NCBI RefSeq assembly: GCF_003688895.1
Contig: NZ_REFV01000008.1
Location: forward strand, 62,001 to 126,000
Direction: 5' to 3'
DNA: 64,000 nt
Source of the DNA: Dokdonia sinensis
Lineage (GTDB): Bacteria; Bacteroidota; Bacteroidia; Flavobacteriales; Flavobacteriaceae
The notes below the pieces were generated by a model. It was not told where the DNA came from. It searched no databases and saw nothing but the letters and a program-made list of their open reading frames with translations. Positions 51,734 to 59,845 of the stretch are shown here, one piece after another (the first letter of the stretch is position 1; each line of letters starts with the position of its first letter). Made by a program: the position numbers and the translations under genes.

Positions 51734-53080
51734 ATGAAACATTTATATACGGTAGGCATAGCAATACTGCTCTTAACCGTTTCTTGCAAGGAAGCGCAAC
51801 CTATTGAAATCACTCCAGATAACTTTCACGCATCTATAGATAATGTGACGAAGGTCATCATACACGATATTTTTTCTCCGCCAGTAGCAAGTAGGATTTA
51901 TGCTTATCCTAATATTGCCGCTTACGAGATTTTAGCCAGCAACAACCCAGATTTCCAGTCGCTGGCGGGACAGCTCAATGATTTTACCGCCATACCTCAA
52001 CCAGAAGCAGAGACCACGATAAATTATGACCTCGCCGCTCTTGTCGCTCATATGCAATTGAGCAAGCAACTCATTTTTTCTGAGGATAAAATAGAAGTCT
52101 ATCGAGATAGTCTTTATAATGTTTGGCGCAATCAAAACGAAGAAGAATTTACGACTTCAGAGGCTTACGGAATGAAAGTAGCTGACCACATAAGCAAGTG
52201 GATAGACAAGGACAATTACAAGCAAACGCGCACGATGCCCAAGTTTACGGTACAGGCAGATGAGCCATCGCGCTGGCAACCTACACCACCAGCTTATATG
52301 GCAGGGATTGAGCCACATTGGAATAAGATTAGACCTTTTGTTATAGAAGCTCCAGACCAATTTAAACCTGTTCCTCCTCCGGCCTTCTCGATGGAAGAAG
52401 ATTCAGATTTTTATAAAGAACTTAAAGAAGTATATGACATCAGTCAGGACATTACGGCAAAGGGTGACGAGACTGAGGAAATTGCCATTGCTCAGTTTTG
52501 GGACTGTAATCCTTATGTTTCTGTGACCAGAGGTCATTTGATGTTTGCCACTAAAAAGATAACGCCTGGAGGTCACTGGATAGGAATTACAAAGATCGCT
52601 TCAAAAAAAGCCGGCTTTGATAATATGAATACCTTGTACGCTTACGCGAAAACTTCTGTTGCAATGGCAGATGCTTTTATAAGCTGTTGGGATGAGAAGT
52701 ATCGTAGTAACCTCATACGCCCAGAAACACTCATAAATGAGTATATAGATGATAGCTGGAAACCGATACTACAAACACCACCGTTCCCAGAATATGTAAG
52801 TGGTCACTCTGTGGTCTCTGGCGCCGCTGCCGAAGCATTGACAAGTATTTTTGGAGACAACTTTTCTTACAATGACGATACAGAAACCCCTTATGGAATT
52901 CCTGTACGCAACTTCCCATCTTTTAGAGCAGCCGCACAAGAAGCTGCCATAAGCCGTATGTACGGAGGAATACATTATCGTGCAGCAGTAGACGTAGGTC
53001 TTAAACAGGGACAAGACCTCGGGAAATATGTAGTGAACAACCTAGAAATGAAAGTAAACAACGCACAAGCCTCGAACTAG
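51734..53080 (+). CDS. Vanadium-dependent haloperoxidase-type lipoprotein (PAP2 superfamily)
   Basis: 448 residues with a lipoprotein signal (ILLLTVSC, Cys ~18). The vanadate/phosphate pocket is recognisable: KYRSNLIRPE, then PEYVSGHSVVSGAA with H358, then SRMYGGIHYRAAVD with R408 and H414. These are the three PAP2 motifs, in the order and spacing of vanadium haloperoxidases. Enzymes of this class oxidise halides with peroxide or act as phosphatases; sequence alone does not choose. It follows three FG-GAP/ASPIC genes by 4 nt and precedes a GyrI-like protein by 7 nt. A weak palindrome relic (YAYAK) lies at 52639-52654. Confidence 0.85.
   Translation: MKHLYTVGIAILLLTVSCKEAQPIEITPDNFHASIDNVTKVIIHDIFSPPVASRIYAYPNIAAYEILASNNPDFQSLAGQLNDFTAIPQPEAETTINYDLAALVAHMQLSKQLIFSEDKIEVYRDSLYNVWRNQNEEEFTTSEAYGMKVADHISKWIDKDNYKQTRTMPKFTVQADEPSRWQPTPPAYMAGIEPHWNKIRPFVIEAPDQFKPVPPPAFSMEEDSDFYKELKEVYDISQDITAKGDETEEIAIAQFWDCNPYVSVTRGHLMFATKKITPGGHWIGITKIASKKAGFDNMNTLYAYAKTSVAMADAFISCWDEKYRSNLIRPETLINEYIDDSWKPILQTPPFPEYVSGHSVVSGAAAEALTSIFGDNFSYNDDTETPYGIPVRNFPSFRAAAQEAAISRMYGGIHYRAAVDVGLKQGQDLGKYVVNNLEMKVNNAQASN
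52639..52654. repeat. Dispersed palindrome relic (12/16)
   Basis: CGCTTACGCGAAAACT in the haloperoxidase gene, read as AYAKT. It may be chance. Confidence 0.3.
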
Positions 53081-53087
53081 TTGATTT

Positions 53088-53984
53088 ATGAAAAAAGCGA
53101 TCATTGCTATTGTACTTATTTTGGTTTTAGGAATTTTGGGATACCTTTTTGTTTATCCCTATAACTATCAAGTAAACTTTGAAGCCAAAACAAACCCAGG
53201 CACCCTAAATCAATCCATCAAATCGTGGAATTCCTCACTTGAAAACGGTGAGATTATCGCTCAAGATGGCTGGGAGCATTTGGAACAAAAAATCGTACAA
53301 GGGGATTCTACATATATCTATACTTGGGACATTACCCCAATTAATGATTCTCTTTCTAAGGTTAAAGTGCGTATAGACGATAAGGAAAATGATCTCCCTT
53401 TAAAGCTTGCAGTCCCCTTTAAAAAAACAGACTTCGAAATACGTACGAAGGCTACGGTTAAGGAATTTTTTGACTTAATGAATAGTCATCTTGATGAGAT
53501 TCGAGTAACTATAGATGGAAAAAGTATTACACCTGCCACTTATGTTGCTTACGTACCCCTCAAGGGATTGCAGATCGAAAAAGCTAGAGGGATGATGCAA
53601 TACTATTCCCTCCTTACGAATCGGATGATTAAGTATGATGTAGAACTTAATGGACCTCCCTTTGTCGAAGTGACCGAATGGAATACTAAAACAGACAGTA
53701 TTCATTATAACTTTTGTTTCCCGATTAAATACGCTAAGGATCTTCCCGAAGACCCTATCATAAAATACAAACGGATCACATCAAAAGAAGCCATAAAAGC
53801 GACCTATAATGGTAATTATATCACATCAGATAGGGCTTGGTACGCATTACTACAATATGCAGAGGACAACAACCTCGAAGTTGAGAAAACCCCGCTAGAA
53901 TCCTTCTTTAACAACCCAAATATGGGAGGCGATGAGCTTAACTGGCGCGCAGATATTTATATGCCGCTTAAAGCGAAAGAATAA
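53088..53984 (+). CDS. Membrane-anchored SRPBCC plus GyrI-like ligand-binding protein
   Basis: 298 residues. One N-terminal membrane helix (AIIAIVLILVLGILGYLFVYPY) places the rest in the periplasm or outside. Residues ~30-140 resemble an SRPBCC/polyketide-cyclase-like domain (YQVNFEAKTNPGTLNQSIKSWN, TYIYTWDITPINDSLSKVKVRI). Residues ~150-295 resemble the GyrI-like small-molecule domain (ATYVAYVPLKGLQIEKARGMM, KATYNGNYITSDRAWYALLQYAEDNN). Both domains bind small hydrophobic ligands. No HTH is present, so it is not a regulator even though GyrI domains often occur in AraC proteins. It fits between the haloperoxidase and the pentapeptide gene in one operon. Confidence 0.7.
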   Translation: MKKAIIAIVLILVLGILGYLFVYPYNYQVNFEAKTNPGTLNQSIKSWNSSLENGEIIAQDGWEHLEQKIVQGDSTYIYTWDITPINDSLSKVKVRIDDKENDLPLKLAVPFKKTDFEIRTKATVKEFFDLMNSHLDEIRVTIDGKSITPATYVAYVPLKGLQIEKARGMMQYYSLLTNRMIKYDVELNGPPFVEVTEWNTKTDSIHYNFCFPIKYAKDLPEDPIIKYKRITSKEAIKATYNGNYITSDRAWYALLQYAEDNNLEVEKTPLESFFNNPNMGGDELNWRADIYMPLKAKE

Positions 53985-53989
53985 CCAGA

Positions 53990-54559
53990 ATGAAAGGAAT
54001 AGTACTCGATGAACAATACAATGGCGAGGATTTTACCAAACATCCTTTCAAAGCTACCGAGTACGACAACTGCACATTTATAGATTGTAATTTTGCTACA
54101 GTTCACGTGTCCAATAGTGTCTTTATGGAATGCTCTTTTGAAAACTGCAACTTTACAAACGCAAAATTTGGAGGAACGACGCTAAACGATGTAACTTTTA
54201 ATACCTGCAAATTACTTGGTGCTGATTTTAGTGTGCTCAATGATTTTATGCTCAAGTTATTATTTGAAAACTGCAGTTTAGATTTAGCAAATTTTTCGGG
54301 TCTTAAATGTCCAAATACTCTATTTGAAGAATGCTCGCTTGTAGAAACTGATTTTACAGATGCAGATATATCAAACACTGTTTTTAAGGACTGCAACCTT
54401 ACAAATGCCATTTTCTCAAATACTAATCTTGAAAAGGCAGATTTCAGAACGGCTATGCATTACACCATTGACCCTACTAAAAACAGAATGAAAGGTGCGC
54501 AATTCTCCCGTACAGAGGTTCACGGATTGCTAAATAATTTTGGAATCAAACTAGATTAG
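53990..54559 (+). CDS. Pentapeptide-repeat protein
   Basis: 189 residues made mostly of A(D/N)Lxx-type repeats in tandem: NCTFIDCNFATVHVSNSVFMECSFENCNFTNAKFGG, CSLVETDFTDADISNTVFKDCNLTNAIFSNTNLEKADF. The central position of each repeat is F or L, which builds a right-handed quadrilateral beta helix. There is no signal peptide, so it is cytosolic. Some pentapeptide proteins mimic DNA and protect gyrase (Qnr); the length (Qnr is ~215) is close but the resemblance is not specific. It starts 5 nt after the GyrI-like gene and ends overlapping the convergent GH16 gene by 4 nt. Confidence 0.85.
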   Translation: MKGIVLDEQYNGEDFTKHPFKATEYDNCTFIDCNFATVHVSNSVFMECSFENCNFTNAKFGGTTLNDVTFNTCKLLGADFSVLNDFMLKLLFENCSLDLANFSGLKCPNTLFEECSLVETDFTDADISNTVFKDCNLTNAIFSNTNLEKADFRTAMHYTIDPTKNRMKGAQFSRTEVHGLLNNFGIKLD

Positions 54560-55341
54560 TTCTCTTTTTCCAAAGGATTACTTTCATACACCCTAACATA
54601 ATCCACTTCATAAGTCTGAGGAAAAATACTGTTATTTATTTCTCCTCCAAAATTTCCTCCCACAGCCATATTTAATAGAATATAAAAGGGTTGTTTAAAT
54701 GGATAATTCTCTTCTGTCTTTTCCTGAGGAGCAAATCGATATACCTCTTCATTATCTCTGTAAAATATGATGCGCTCTTCATTCCAATCGCAGGCATAAG
54801 TATGCCACGCACTATTATCTTCTAGGAATGTTTTCTTAGTATTTACTGTATTTCCGCTACTCGCCTTTGTGTGTAGTGAAGTAAACAAACTATCTGCATC
54901 ACGTCCTACCCATTCCATAATATCTACCTCGCCACAGCGTGGCCAGCCTACTTGATCTATATTCTTACCTAACATCCAGAAAGCAGGCCAGAGACCTTTC
55001 CCTTTAGGAAGCTTGATTCTTGATTCTATATACCCATATTGGAAATCAAACTTGCCCTTAGTAGTAATTCTTGAAGAGGTGTAGATACTATCTTTAAGTT
55101 GTGCGTGAATTTTTAATGTTCCATCAGAAACTTCTGTGTTCTCTTTAGTATAGATTTGAGGTTCATTGTTTCCCCAGCCACACAAATCTGGACATCCATC
55201 TCCCAGCTTGTAATTCCAATTGGATTCATTTAAAGTTGTTCCATCAAACTCATCTGACCAAATCAAGGTGGACTCACTTTGCCTTTCTTGCTTACAGCTC
55301 GTGAGGACTAAAAACATAAGAAATCCTGAAACCCATTTCAT
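54556..55341 (-). CDS. GH16 family glucanase lipoprotein (laminarinase type)
   Basis: I start at the ATG at 55341 (MKWVSGFLMFLVLTSC): it overlaps the GH65 stop as ATGA and puts the lipobox Cys at ~16. A longer frame exists to 55362. The catalytic motif is GEVDIMEWVG, with nucleophile and acid/base Glu around DIM; the extra residue in the motif marks the laminarinase-like GH16 branch (beta-1,3 or mixed-link glucan). Other features are WSDEFDG at the N-terminal end and WPAFWMLG. The product is about 261 residues, the size of a bare catalytic domain. It is last in the pgmB-GH65-GH16 operon, a combination noted below. Confidence 0.87.
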   Translation of the reverse strand: MKWVSGFLMFLVLTSCKQERQSESTLIWSDEFDGTTLNESNWNYKLGDGCPDLCGWGNNEPQIYTKENTEVSDGTLKIHAQLKDSIYTSSRITTKGKFDFQYGYIESRIKLPKGKGLWPAFWMLGKNIDQVGWPRCGEVDIMEWVGRDADSLFTSLHTKASSGNTVNTKKTFLEDNSAWHTYACDWNEERIIFYRDNEEVYRFAPQEKTEENYPFKQPFYILLNMAVGGNFGGEINNSIFPQTYEVDYVRVYESNPLEKEN

Positions 55342-57671
55342 CTGGCTACTGTGATCGTACATTTTTCTCCATTTACAAGAATCTCTAGGTCATCGCCACT
55401 ATCGAGACTAAATGTCGACTTATTCTTAGCAACCTCAACCTTTACAACTTGACCTCTAAAATTCACTTTAAAGGAATACGAATGCCATGCATCTGGTATT
55501 TTCGGTTCAAAAGAAAGCTTGTTATTCCTTACGCGCATCCCGCCGAAACCTTCGACCACACTCATCCACGTGCCTGCCATACTTGTGATGTGCAAGCCTT
55601 CCTCAACTTCTTTGTTATAATCATCCAAGTCCAATCGTGAGGTGCGCAAGTAAAACTTGTACGCCTGTTCCATTCGATCCAACTTTGCTGCTTGTATTGC
55701 GTGTACACAAGGGGAAAGCGATGACTCGTGCACCGTAAACGGTTCATAAAAGTCAAAGTGTTTTTCAAGTTCTTCGGTTGTAAAATTATCTTCAAAGAAA
55801 TAGAATCCCTGCAACGTATCTGCCTGTTTAATGTATGGCGACCTTAAAATCCTATCCCAAGACCATTTCTGATTTATAGGGCGTTGCGATTTATCCAGCT
55901 TATCAACGGTGACAAGCTCTTTATCTAAAAACCCATCTTGCTGTAAGAAAACGTCGTACTCCTCGGAATATGGAAAATACATCTGCTCAGCAGTAGATTT
56001 CCACGAGAGGATTTCGTCAAAGGACAGCTTGGTCTTCCCCGTGATGCGCTTCCAGTCGTCTTTATGGTTGTCTCTTAGTTCTTCCGCTTTCGCGAAAGCG
56101 TACTCCAGACACCACTTTGCTATATAATTTGTAAACCAGTTATTGTTTACATTGTTCTCGTATTCGTTGGGTCCTGTGACCCCAAGAATTACATACTTAT
56201 TCTTTGCTTTAGAAAACGTAGCTCGCTGACGCCAAAATCTCGCAACGCCCACAATCACTTCCATTCCCATCTCCACAATGTAACTGTAATCGCCCGTGTA
56301 GCGCTCATAGTTGTGAATTGCAAATACCATAGAACCGTTACGGTGTATTTCCTCAAAGGTGATCTCCCACTCATTGTGACATTCCTCACCGTTCATCGTG
56401 ACCATAGGATATAAAGCCGCACCATTCTTGAAGCCCAATTTTCCCGCATTCTCAATGGCTTTGTCTAGTTGATTGTAACGATAGGTCAATAAATTTCGGG
56501 CAACCTCTTGATCCTTAGTCGCCATATAAAACGGAATGCAATACGCCTCCGTATCCCAATAGGTCGAACCTCCGTATTTCTCACCCGTGAATCCCTTTGG
56601 ACCAATATTAAGACGAGAATCTACGCCTGTATAGGTTTGATTGAGTTGGAAAATATTAAAACGAATTCCCTGTTGCGCCTTCACATCGCCATCTATCGTA
56701 ATGTCTGCCATTGCCCAAACCTGCGCCCAAGCGTCTTTTTGAGCCTGCAACATCGCATCATACCCCTGAGTGATTGCCGTATTTAAAACTATGGTTGAAG
56801 CAGTCTGTAAATTTTCTTTAGCGTGATTTAGATCAGAAACGTACCCGCCAAATTTGTGTATCGTAAACGTCTCGCCTTGCTTCACATCCGTCTCGTACTC
56901 GTGACCGATATACGTCGTGGTCTCTTCCTTATGACCTATGGCACCCTGATAAGAGGTTTTAGTTTTATGCTTTCGCGAAAGCGTAATCTCTCTCCCGTCT
57001 ATAAACAGACGATTGCGCATCATAGTTGTCACGTGAAAATTAGTTTTCATCGTGTGCGCTGTGATAAATGCCGCGTCTTCATCATCTGTCACCGAAAGTG
57101 TGTTCCAAAACTGGTCGTCCCAGTTTGAATCTTCATTTGTAACACCACTATCGAGATAGGGTTCAAAGATGATGGTTGCATCTTGATTGAGCGGTTTTAT
57201 ACTATACTTTATCGCTCCGACTTCATTCAACGCTAAACTCAAAAACCGCTGGGCTTTTACCGAAACCTCAACACCATTTTTTAAAGTTGCCTTAAATGAA
57301 CGGTCTAACGTTCCGTACAACATATTAAGCTCCCGACGGAAATCACTCACAGAAACGCAGGTATGTAAATCCAATCGCTCACCGTTTACTTTTACCTTAA
57401 TACCTATCCAGCTGGGCGCATTCAGTACTTTTGCAAAATATTCTGGATAACCGTTTTTCCACCACCCTACTTTAGTCTTGTCCGGATAATACACCCCACC
57501 GATGTAACTTCCCTGAAAGGTCGCGCCGCTGTACTCCTCTTCAAAATTTGCACGTTGCCCCATCGCCCCGTTCCCGAGACTCATTAAACTTTCTGAGGAT
57601 TTTACGTGTTCTGGGTTCCAACCTTCTTCTATGATGGACCAAGGATTGGGTTTTATATATTCTAAGTGCAT
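55338..57671 (-). CDS. GH65 glycoside phosphorylase (maltose/kojibiose/trehalose phosphorylase family)
   Basis: 777 residues. The family layout is complete: N-terminal beta-sandwich (SLGNGAMGQRANFEEEYSG, TFQGSYIGGVYYPD), linker helices, an (alpha/alpha)6 barrel (KGFTGEKYGGSTYWDTEAYCIPFY) with catalytic Glu in GVTGPNEYENNVNNNWF, the phosphate-binding HESSLSPCVHAIQAAKL, and a C-terminal sheet. It phosphorolyses an alpha-linked glucose disaccharide into beta-glucose 1-phosphate plus glucose; maltose is likeliest with the GH13 amylase nearby. Beta-phosphoglucomutase, which uses this product, is 60 nt upstream on the same strand. Two palindrome copies, 56085 (AFAKA) and 56968 (TLSRKH), lie in the gene. 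Confidence 0.93.
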   Translation of the reverse strand: MHLEYIKPNPWSIIEEGWNPEHVKSSESLMSLGNGAMGQRANFEEEYSGATFQGSYIGGVYYPDKTKVGWWKNGYPEYFAKVLNAPSWIGIKVKVNGERLDLHTCVSVSDFRRELNMLYGTLDRSFKATLKNGVEVSVKAQRFLSLALNEVGAIKYSIKPLNQDATIIFEPYLDSGVTNEDSNWDDQFWNTLSVTDDEDAAFITAHTMKTNFHVTTMMRNRLFIDGREITLSRKHKTKTSYQGAIGHKEETTTYIGHEYETDVKQGETFTIHKFGGYVSDLNHAKENLQTASTIVLNTAITQGYDAMLQAQKDAWAQVWAMADITIDGDVKAQQGIRFNIFQLNQTYTGVDSRLNIGPKGFTGEKYGGSTYWDTEAYCIPFYMATKDQEVARNLLTYRYNQLDKAIENAGKLGFKNGAALYPMVTMNGEECHNEWEITFEEIHRNGSMVFAIHNYERYTGDYSYIVEMGMEVIVGVARFWRQRATFSKAKNKYVILGVTGPNEYENNVNNNWFTNYIAKWCLEYAFAKAEELRDNHKDDWKRITGKTKLSFDEILSWKSTAEQMYFPYSEEYDVFLQQDGFLDKELVTVDKLDKSQRPINQKWSWDRILRSPYIKQADTLQGFYFFEDNFTTEELEKHFDFYEPFTVHESSLSPCVHAIQAAKLDRMEQAYKFYLRTSRLDLDDYNKEVEEGLHITSMAGTWMSVVEGFGGMRVRNNKLSFEPKIPDAWHSYSFKVNFRGQVVKVEVAKNKSTFSLDSGDDLEILVNGEKCTITVAR
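56085..56100. repeat. Dispersed palindrome, exact copy
   Basis: In the GH65 gene, read as AFAKA on the minus strand (EYAFAKAEELR). Confidence 0.95.
56968..56983. repeat. Dispersed palindrome, 15/16 match
   Basis: TGCTTTCGCGAAAGCG in the GH65 gene, read as TLSRKH on the minus strand. Confidence 0.85.
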
Positions 57672-57731
57672 AGTGTTTTAGATATGAGATGTTAGACCTG
57701 AGATATTAGGGCAAATTTAAAAGGAAGGTAT

Positions 57732-58388
57732 TTATCGTTCAATCAACTCCATTAAAAAAGCATCTGAAATTTCTGTAAAGTCTTGAAATACATAATCGGC
57801 TTCGTGGAGTACGTCTTTTTCGCCTATTCCTATACTCACCATTCCGGCACTATTAGCCGCTTGTATTCCGGCGATACTGTCCTCAAAAACGATACAATCT
57901 TTGCGCTCTATATTTAAAGCTTCACCGCCTTTTAAAAATACCTGAGGATCTGGCTTTGCAGCTGTCACATCATTACCGTCTACAATCGCCTCAAATTTAT
58001 GGATGAGATTTAATTTTTTAAGAATAGGGCGTGCATTTTTACTGGCGCTACCCAAAGCGACTCCCTGCTCTTTTTCTAACAGAAAATCCAATACTCTGGG
58101 GATGTCAGGCAAAATTTCACTTTCGTCCATCTTATCAATATATTTAAGATATTCGGTGTTCTTCTGTACGAGCCAGATGTCTTTTTGATCTTCGGTTGCA
58201 TCATAGTCTGCTAGGTCCAAGAGAATTTCCAGCGACCGTACCCGACTTACTCCTTTAAAGAGTTCGTTCTGTTCTTCGGTAAAATCAAAGTTCATTTCTT
58301 TAGCCAGATTTCTCCACGCCAGATAATGAAACTTTGCTGTATCTACTATAACTCCGTCTAGGTCAAAAAGGAATGCTTTTTTTTTCAT
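57732..58388 (-). CDS. pgmB: Beta-phosphoglucomutase
   Basis: 218 residues, HAD superfamily. The nucleophile Asp and its partner are D9 and D11 (FDLDGVIVDTAKFHYLAWR), followed by the cap with FKGVSRVRSLEILL, motif II GSASKN, and motif III with CIVFEDSIAGIQAANSAGM. It converts beta-glucose 1-phosphate, the product of GH65, into glucose 6-phosphate. The gene heads the pgmB-GH65-GH16 operon. An 8-bp hairpin (ATTTCCGC with GCGGAAAT, 58398-58417) lies just before the start codon, and a stronger hairpin separates it from the LacI-family gene. Confidence 0.94.
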   Translation of the reverse strand: MKKKAFLFDLDGVIVDTAKFHYLAWRNLAKEMNFDFTEEQNELFKGVSRVRSLEILLDLADYDATEDQKDIWLVQKNTEYLKYIDKMDESEILPDIPRVLDFLLEKEQGVALGSASKNARPILKKLNLIHKFEAIVDGNDVTAAKPDPQVFLKGGEALNIERKDCIVFEDSIAGIQAANSAGMVSIGIGEKDVLHEADYVFQDFTEISDAFLMELIER

Positions 58389-58397
58389 TTCAATTCA

Positions 58398-58417
58398 ATT
58401 TCCGCGAAGGCGGAAAT
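58398..58417. repeat. Short hairpin just upstream of pgmB
   Basis: ATTTCCGC and GCGGAAAT pair around a GAAG loop, 9 nt before the start codon. It may be a dispersed repeat or a regulatory structure. Confidence 0.4.
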
Positions 58418-58455
58418 CCCATCCAACCATTCGCATTTTTTAATTCGTTTTATGA

Positions 58456-58491
58456 ATTACAAAAGCGGAAGTCTAGTTCCGCTTTTGTAAT
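58456..58491 (-). terminator. Long hairpin between the LacI-family gene and pgmB
   Basis: 15-bp perfect arms ATTACAAAAGCGGAA and TTCCGCTTTTGTAAT around a 6-nt loop. It lies 65 nt after the regulator stop and could end that transcript. The T tract is modest. Confidence 0.6.
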
Positions 58492-58514
58492 CTATGTTTT
58501 TTAACTGTTGTGAC

Positions 58515-58530
58515 CTTTTTCGCGAAAGCG
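58515..58530. repeat. Dispersed palindrome, 14/16 match, intergenic
   Basis: CTTTTTCGCGAAAGCG, just after the LacI-family gene stop. One of the few copies outside genes. Confidence 0.6.
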
Positions 58531-58556
58531 AAAAAAACAATCTTAATACTGAGAGG

Positions 58557-59597
58557 CTACTTCACTTTTCTGGTGCTCTCCCTTTCTATCAAACTGGTAT
58601 TAATATATGAAGTCGTATACTCCTCTACTTCTACCTCTGGTCCTTCCAGTTTATTAATGAGCAACTCGGCCGCGCGACGCCCCATTTGTTCTCCGTGTTG
58701 ACTCACCGTGGTAAGGCTAGGTGTAGCATATTTAGATAAATCTCCATCAGAAAAACAAACGATGGATACATCAGCTGGGATAGACTTACCATTTGTGTGC
58801 AATGCCTTTGAAGCCTCGACGGCAAAAAGTTCATTTATGGTAAATACGCCATCTATATCTTTACCTTTAAGGAAATGCTTGATCTTTGCAATGCATTGAT
58901 CGTCACAAGAGTCAATATTATCCAGCTTTAAAATTAAATCTTTGTCTACTCGGATATCGTAAGACTCGAGCGCCTCGATATAGCCTTTAGTACGCAGTTT
59001 TCCTACGGTCACATAATCTTCGGTTGTGATGATAGCGATTTTTCTACATCCTGTTTTTAGGAGGTGAGTTACACCCATTTTTGCGCCTTCTCTATCGTCT
59101 ACTAGGACTTTATCGCTCGGTATCCCATCTACCACTCGATCAAACTGAACCACAGGCATTCCTTGATCTATCGCTTCGGTGAGGTGGTGAAAGTCGTTTT
59201 TTTGCATCGTTTCCTTAGCTAGTGAGAGGATAAATCCGTCCGTACTTCCGTTTGCCAGTAATTCCATATTCATCACCTCTTTCTCAAAGTCGTTGTTAGA
59301 AAGACAGATGATAACGTTATAATTATGCTCTCTTGCCATTTGCTCCACACCACGTATTACGGTTGTAAAAAAGTGATGCACAATCTGCGGAATAATAATC
59401 CCAATGGTTCGTGTTTTTCGGTTCTTGAGACTTAGCGCAATGTTGTTAGGTTTGTAGTTGTACAACTTTGCAAACGCCTTGATTTTTTGGCGGGTATCTT
59501 CACTTATCTCTGCGCTATCTCGCAATGCTTTGGATACGGTAGAGATGGAAACGTCCAGTTCTTTGGCGATAAGCTTTAATGTAAGTTTTCTTTTCAT
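58557..59597 (-). CDS. LacI-family transcriptional regulator
   Basis: 346 residues. The N-terminal HTH is TLKLIAKELDVSISTVSKALRDSAEISEDTRQKI, with the hinge helix YNYKPNNIALSLKNRKT. The rest is the periplasmic-binding-like sugar domain (TIGIIIPQIVHHFFTTVIRGVEQ, DGIPSDKVLVDDREG, ISIVCFSD-type end). It should repress or activate alpha-glucan genes in response to a sugar or sugar phosphate. A perfect LacI operator, ACGAAAACGTTTTCGT, lies in the susC promoter at 36820-36835, and the pgmB operon is immediately downstream. Confidence 0.92.
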   Translation of the reverse strand: MKRKLTLKLIAKELDVSISTVSKALRDSAEISEDTRQKIKAFAKLYNYKPNNIALSLKNRKTRTIGIIIPQIVHHFFTTVIRGVEQMAREHNYNVIICLSNNDFEKEVMNMELLANGSTDGFILSLAKETMQKNDFHHLTEAIDQGMPVVQFDRVVDGIPSDKVLVDDREGAKMGVTHLLKTGCRKIAIITTEDYVTVGKLRTKGYIEALESYDIRVDKDLILKLDNIDSCDDQCIAKIKHFLKGKDIDGVFTINELFAVEASKALHTNGKSIPADVSIVCFSDGDLSKYATPSLTTVSQHGEQMGRRAAELLINKLEGPEVEVEEYTTSYINTSLIERESTRKVK

Positions 59598-59616
59598 AAT
59601 CTAAGTTGTAAAAATA

Positions 59617-59632
59617 CGCTTTCGCGGAAGCA
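59617..59632. repeat. Dispersed palindrome, 14/16 match, intergenic
   Basis: CGCTTTCGCGGAAGCA, 20 nt upstream of the LacI-family gene start, where a promoter or operator could lie. Confidence 0.6.
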
Positions 59633-59845
59633 AAACCATTAGGAGTACAATTTACTCAAATCCTTTTTGAAAGTAAAGCTAGCTATCAAATTCTTATCAT
59701 ATTGCAATGAGTAGGGTTAAAAAGATAACAGAGTTTTCTTCTATGCTTTTGCGAAAATAACATTGTAATCATTTGTAATGAGAAAAAATAAATACCAAAA
59801 AAGAAAAAAAAGTAGATATTTGAATATGACCAATGCATAATTTTC

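Noticed and set aside
53088-53984. GyrI-like protein as an AraC-type regulator
   Set aside because: No helix-turn-helix is present and the protein is membrane-anchored.
53990-54559. Pentapeptide protein as a Qnr quinolone-resistance factor
   Set aside because: Only the generic repeat is shared; its operon context is surface ligand handling.
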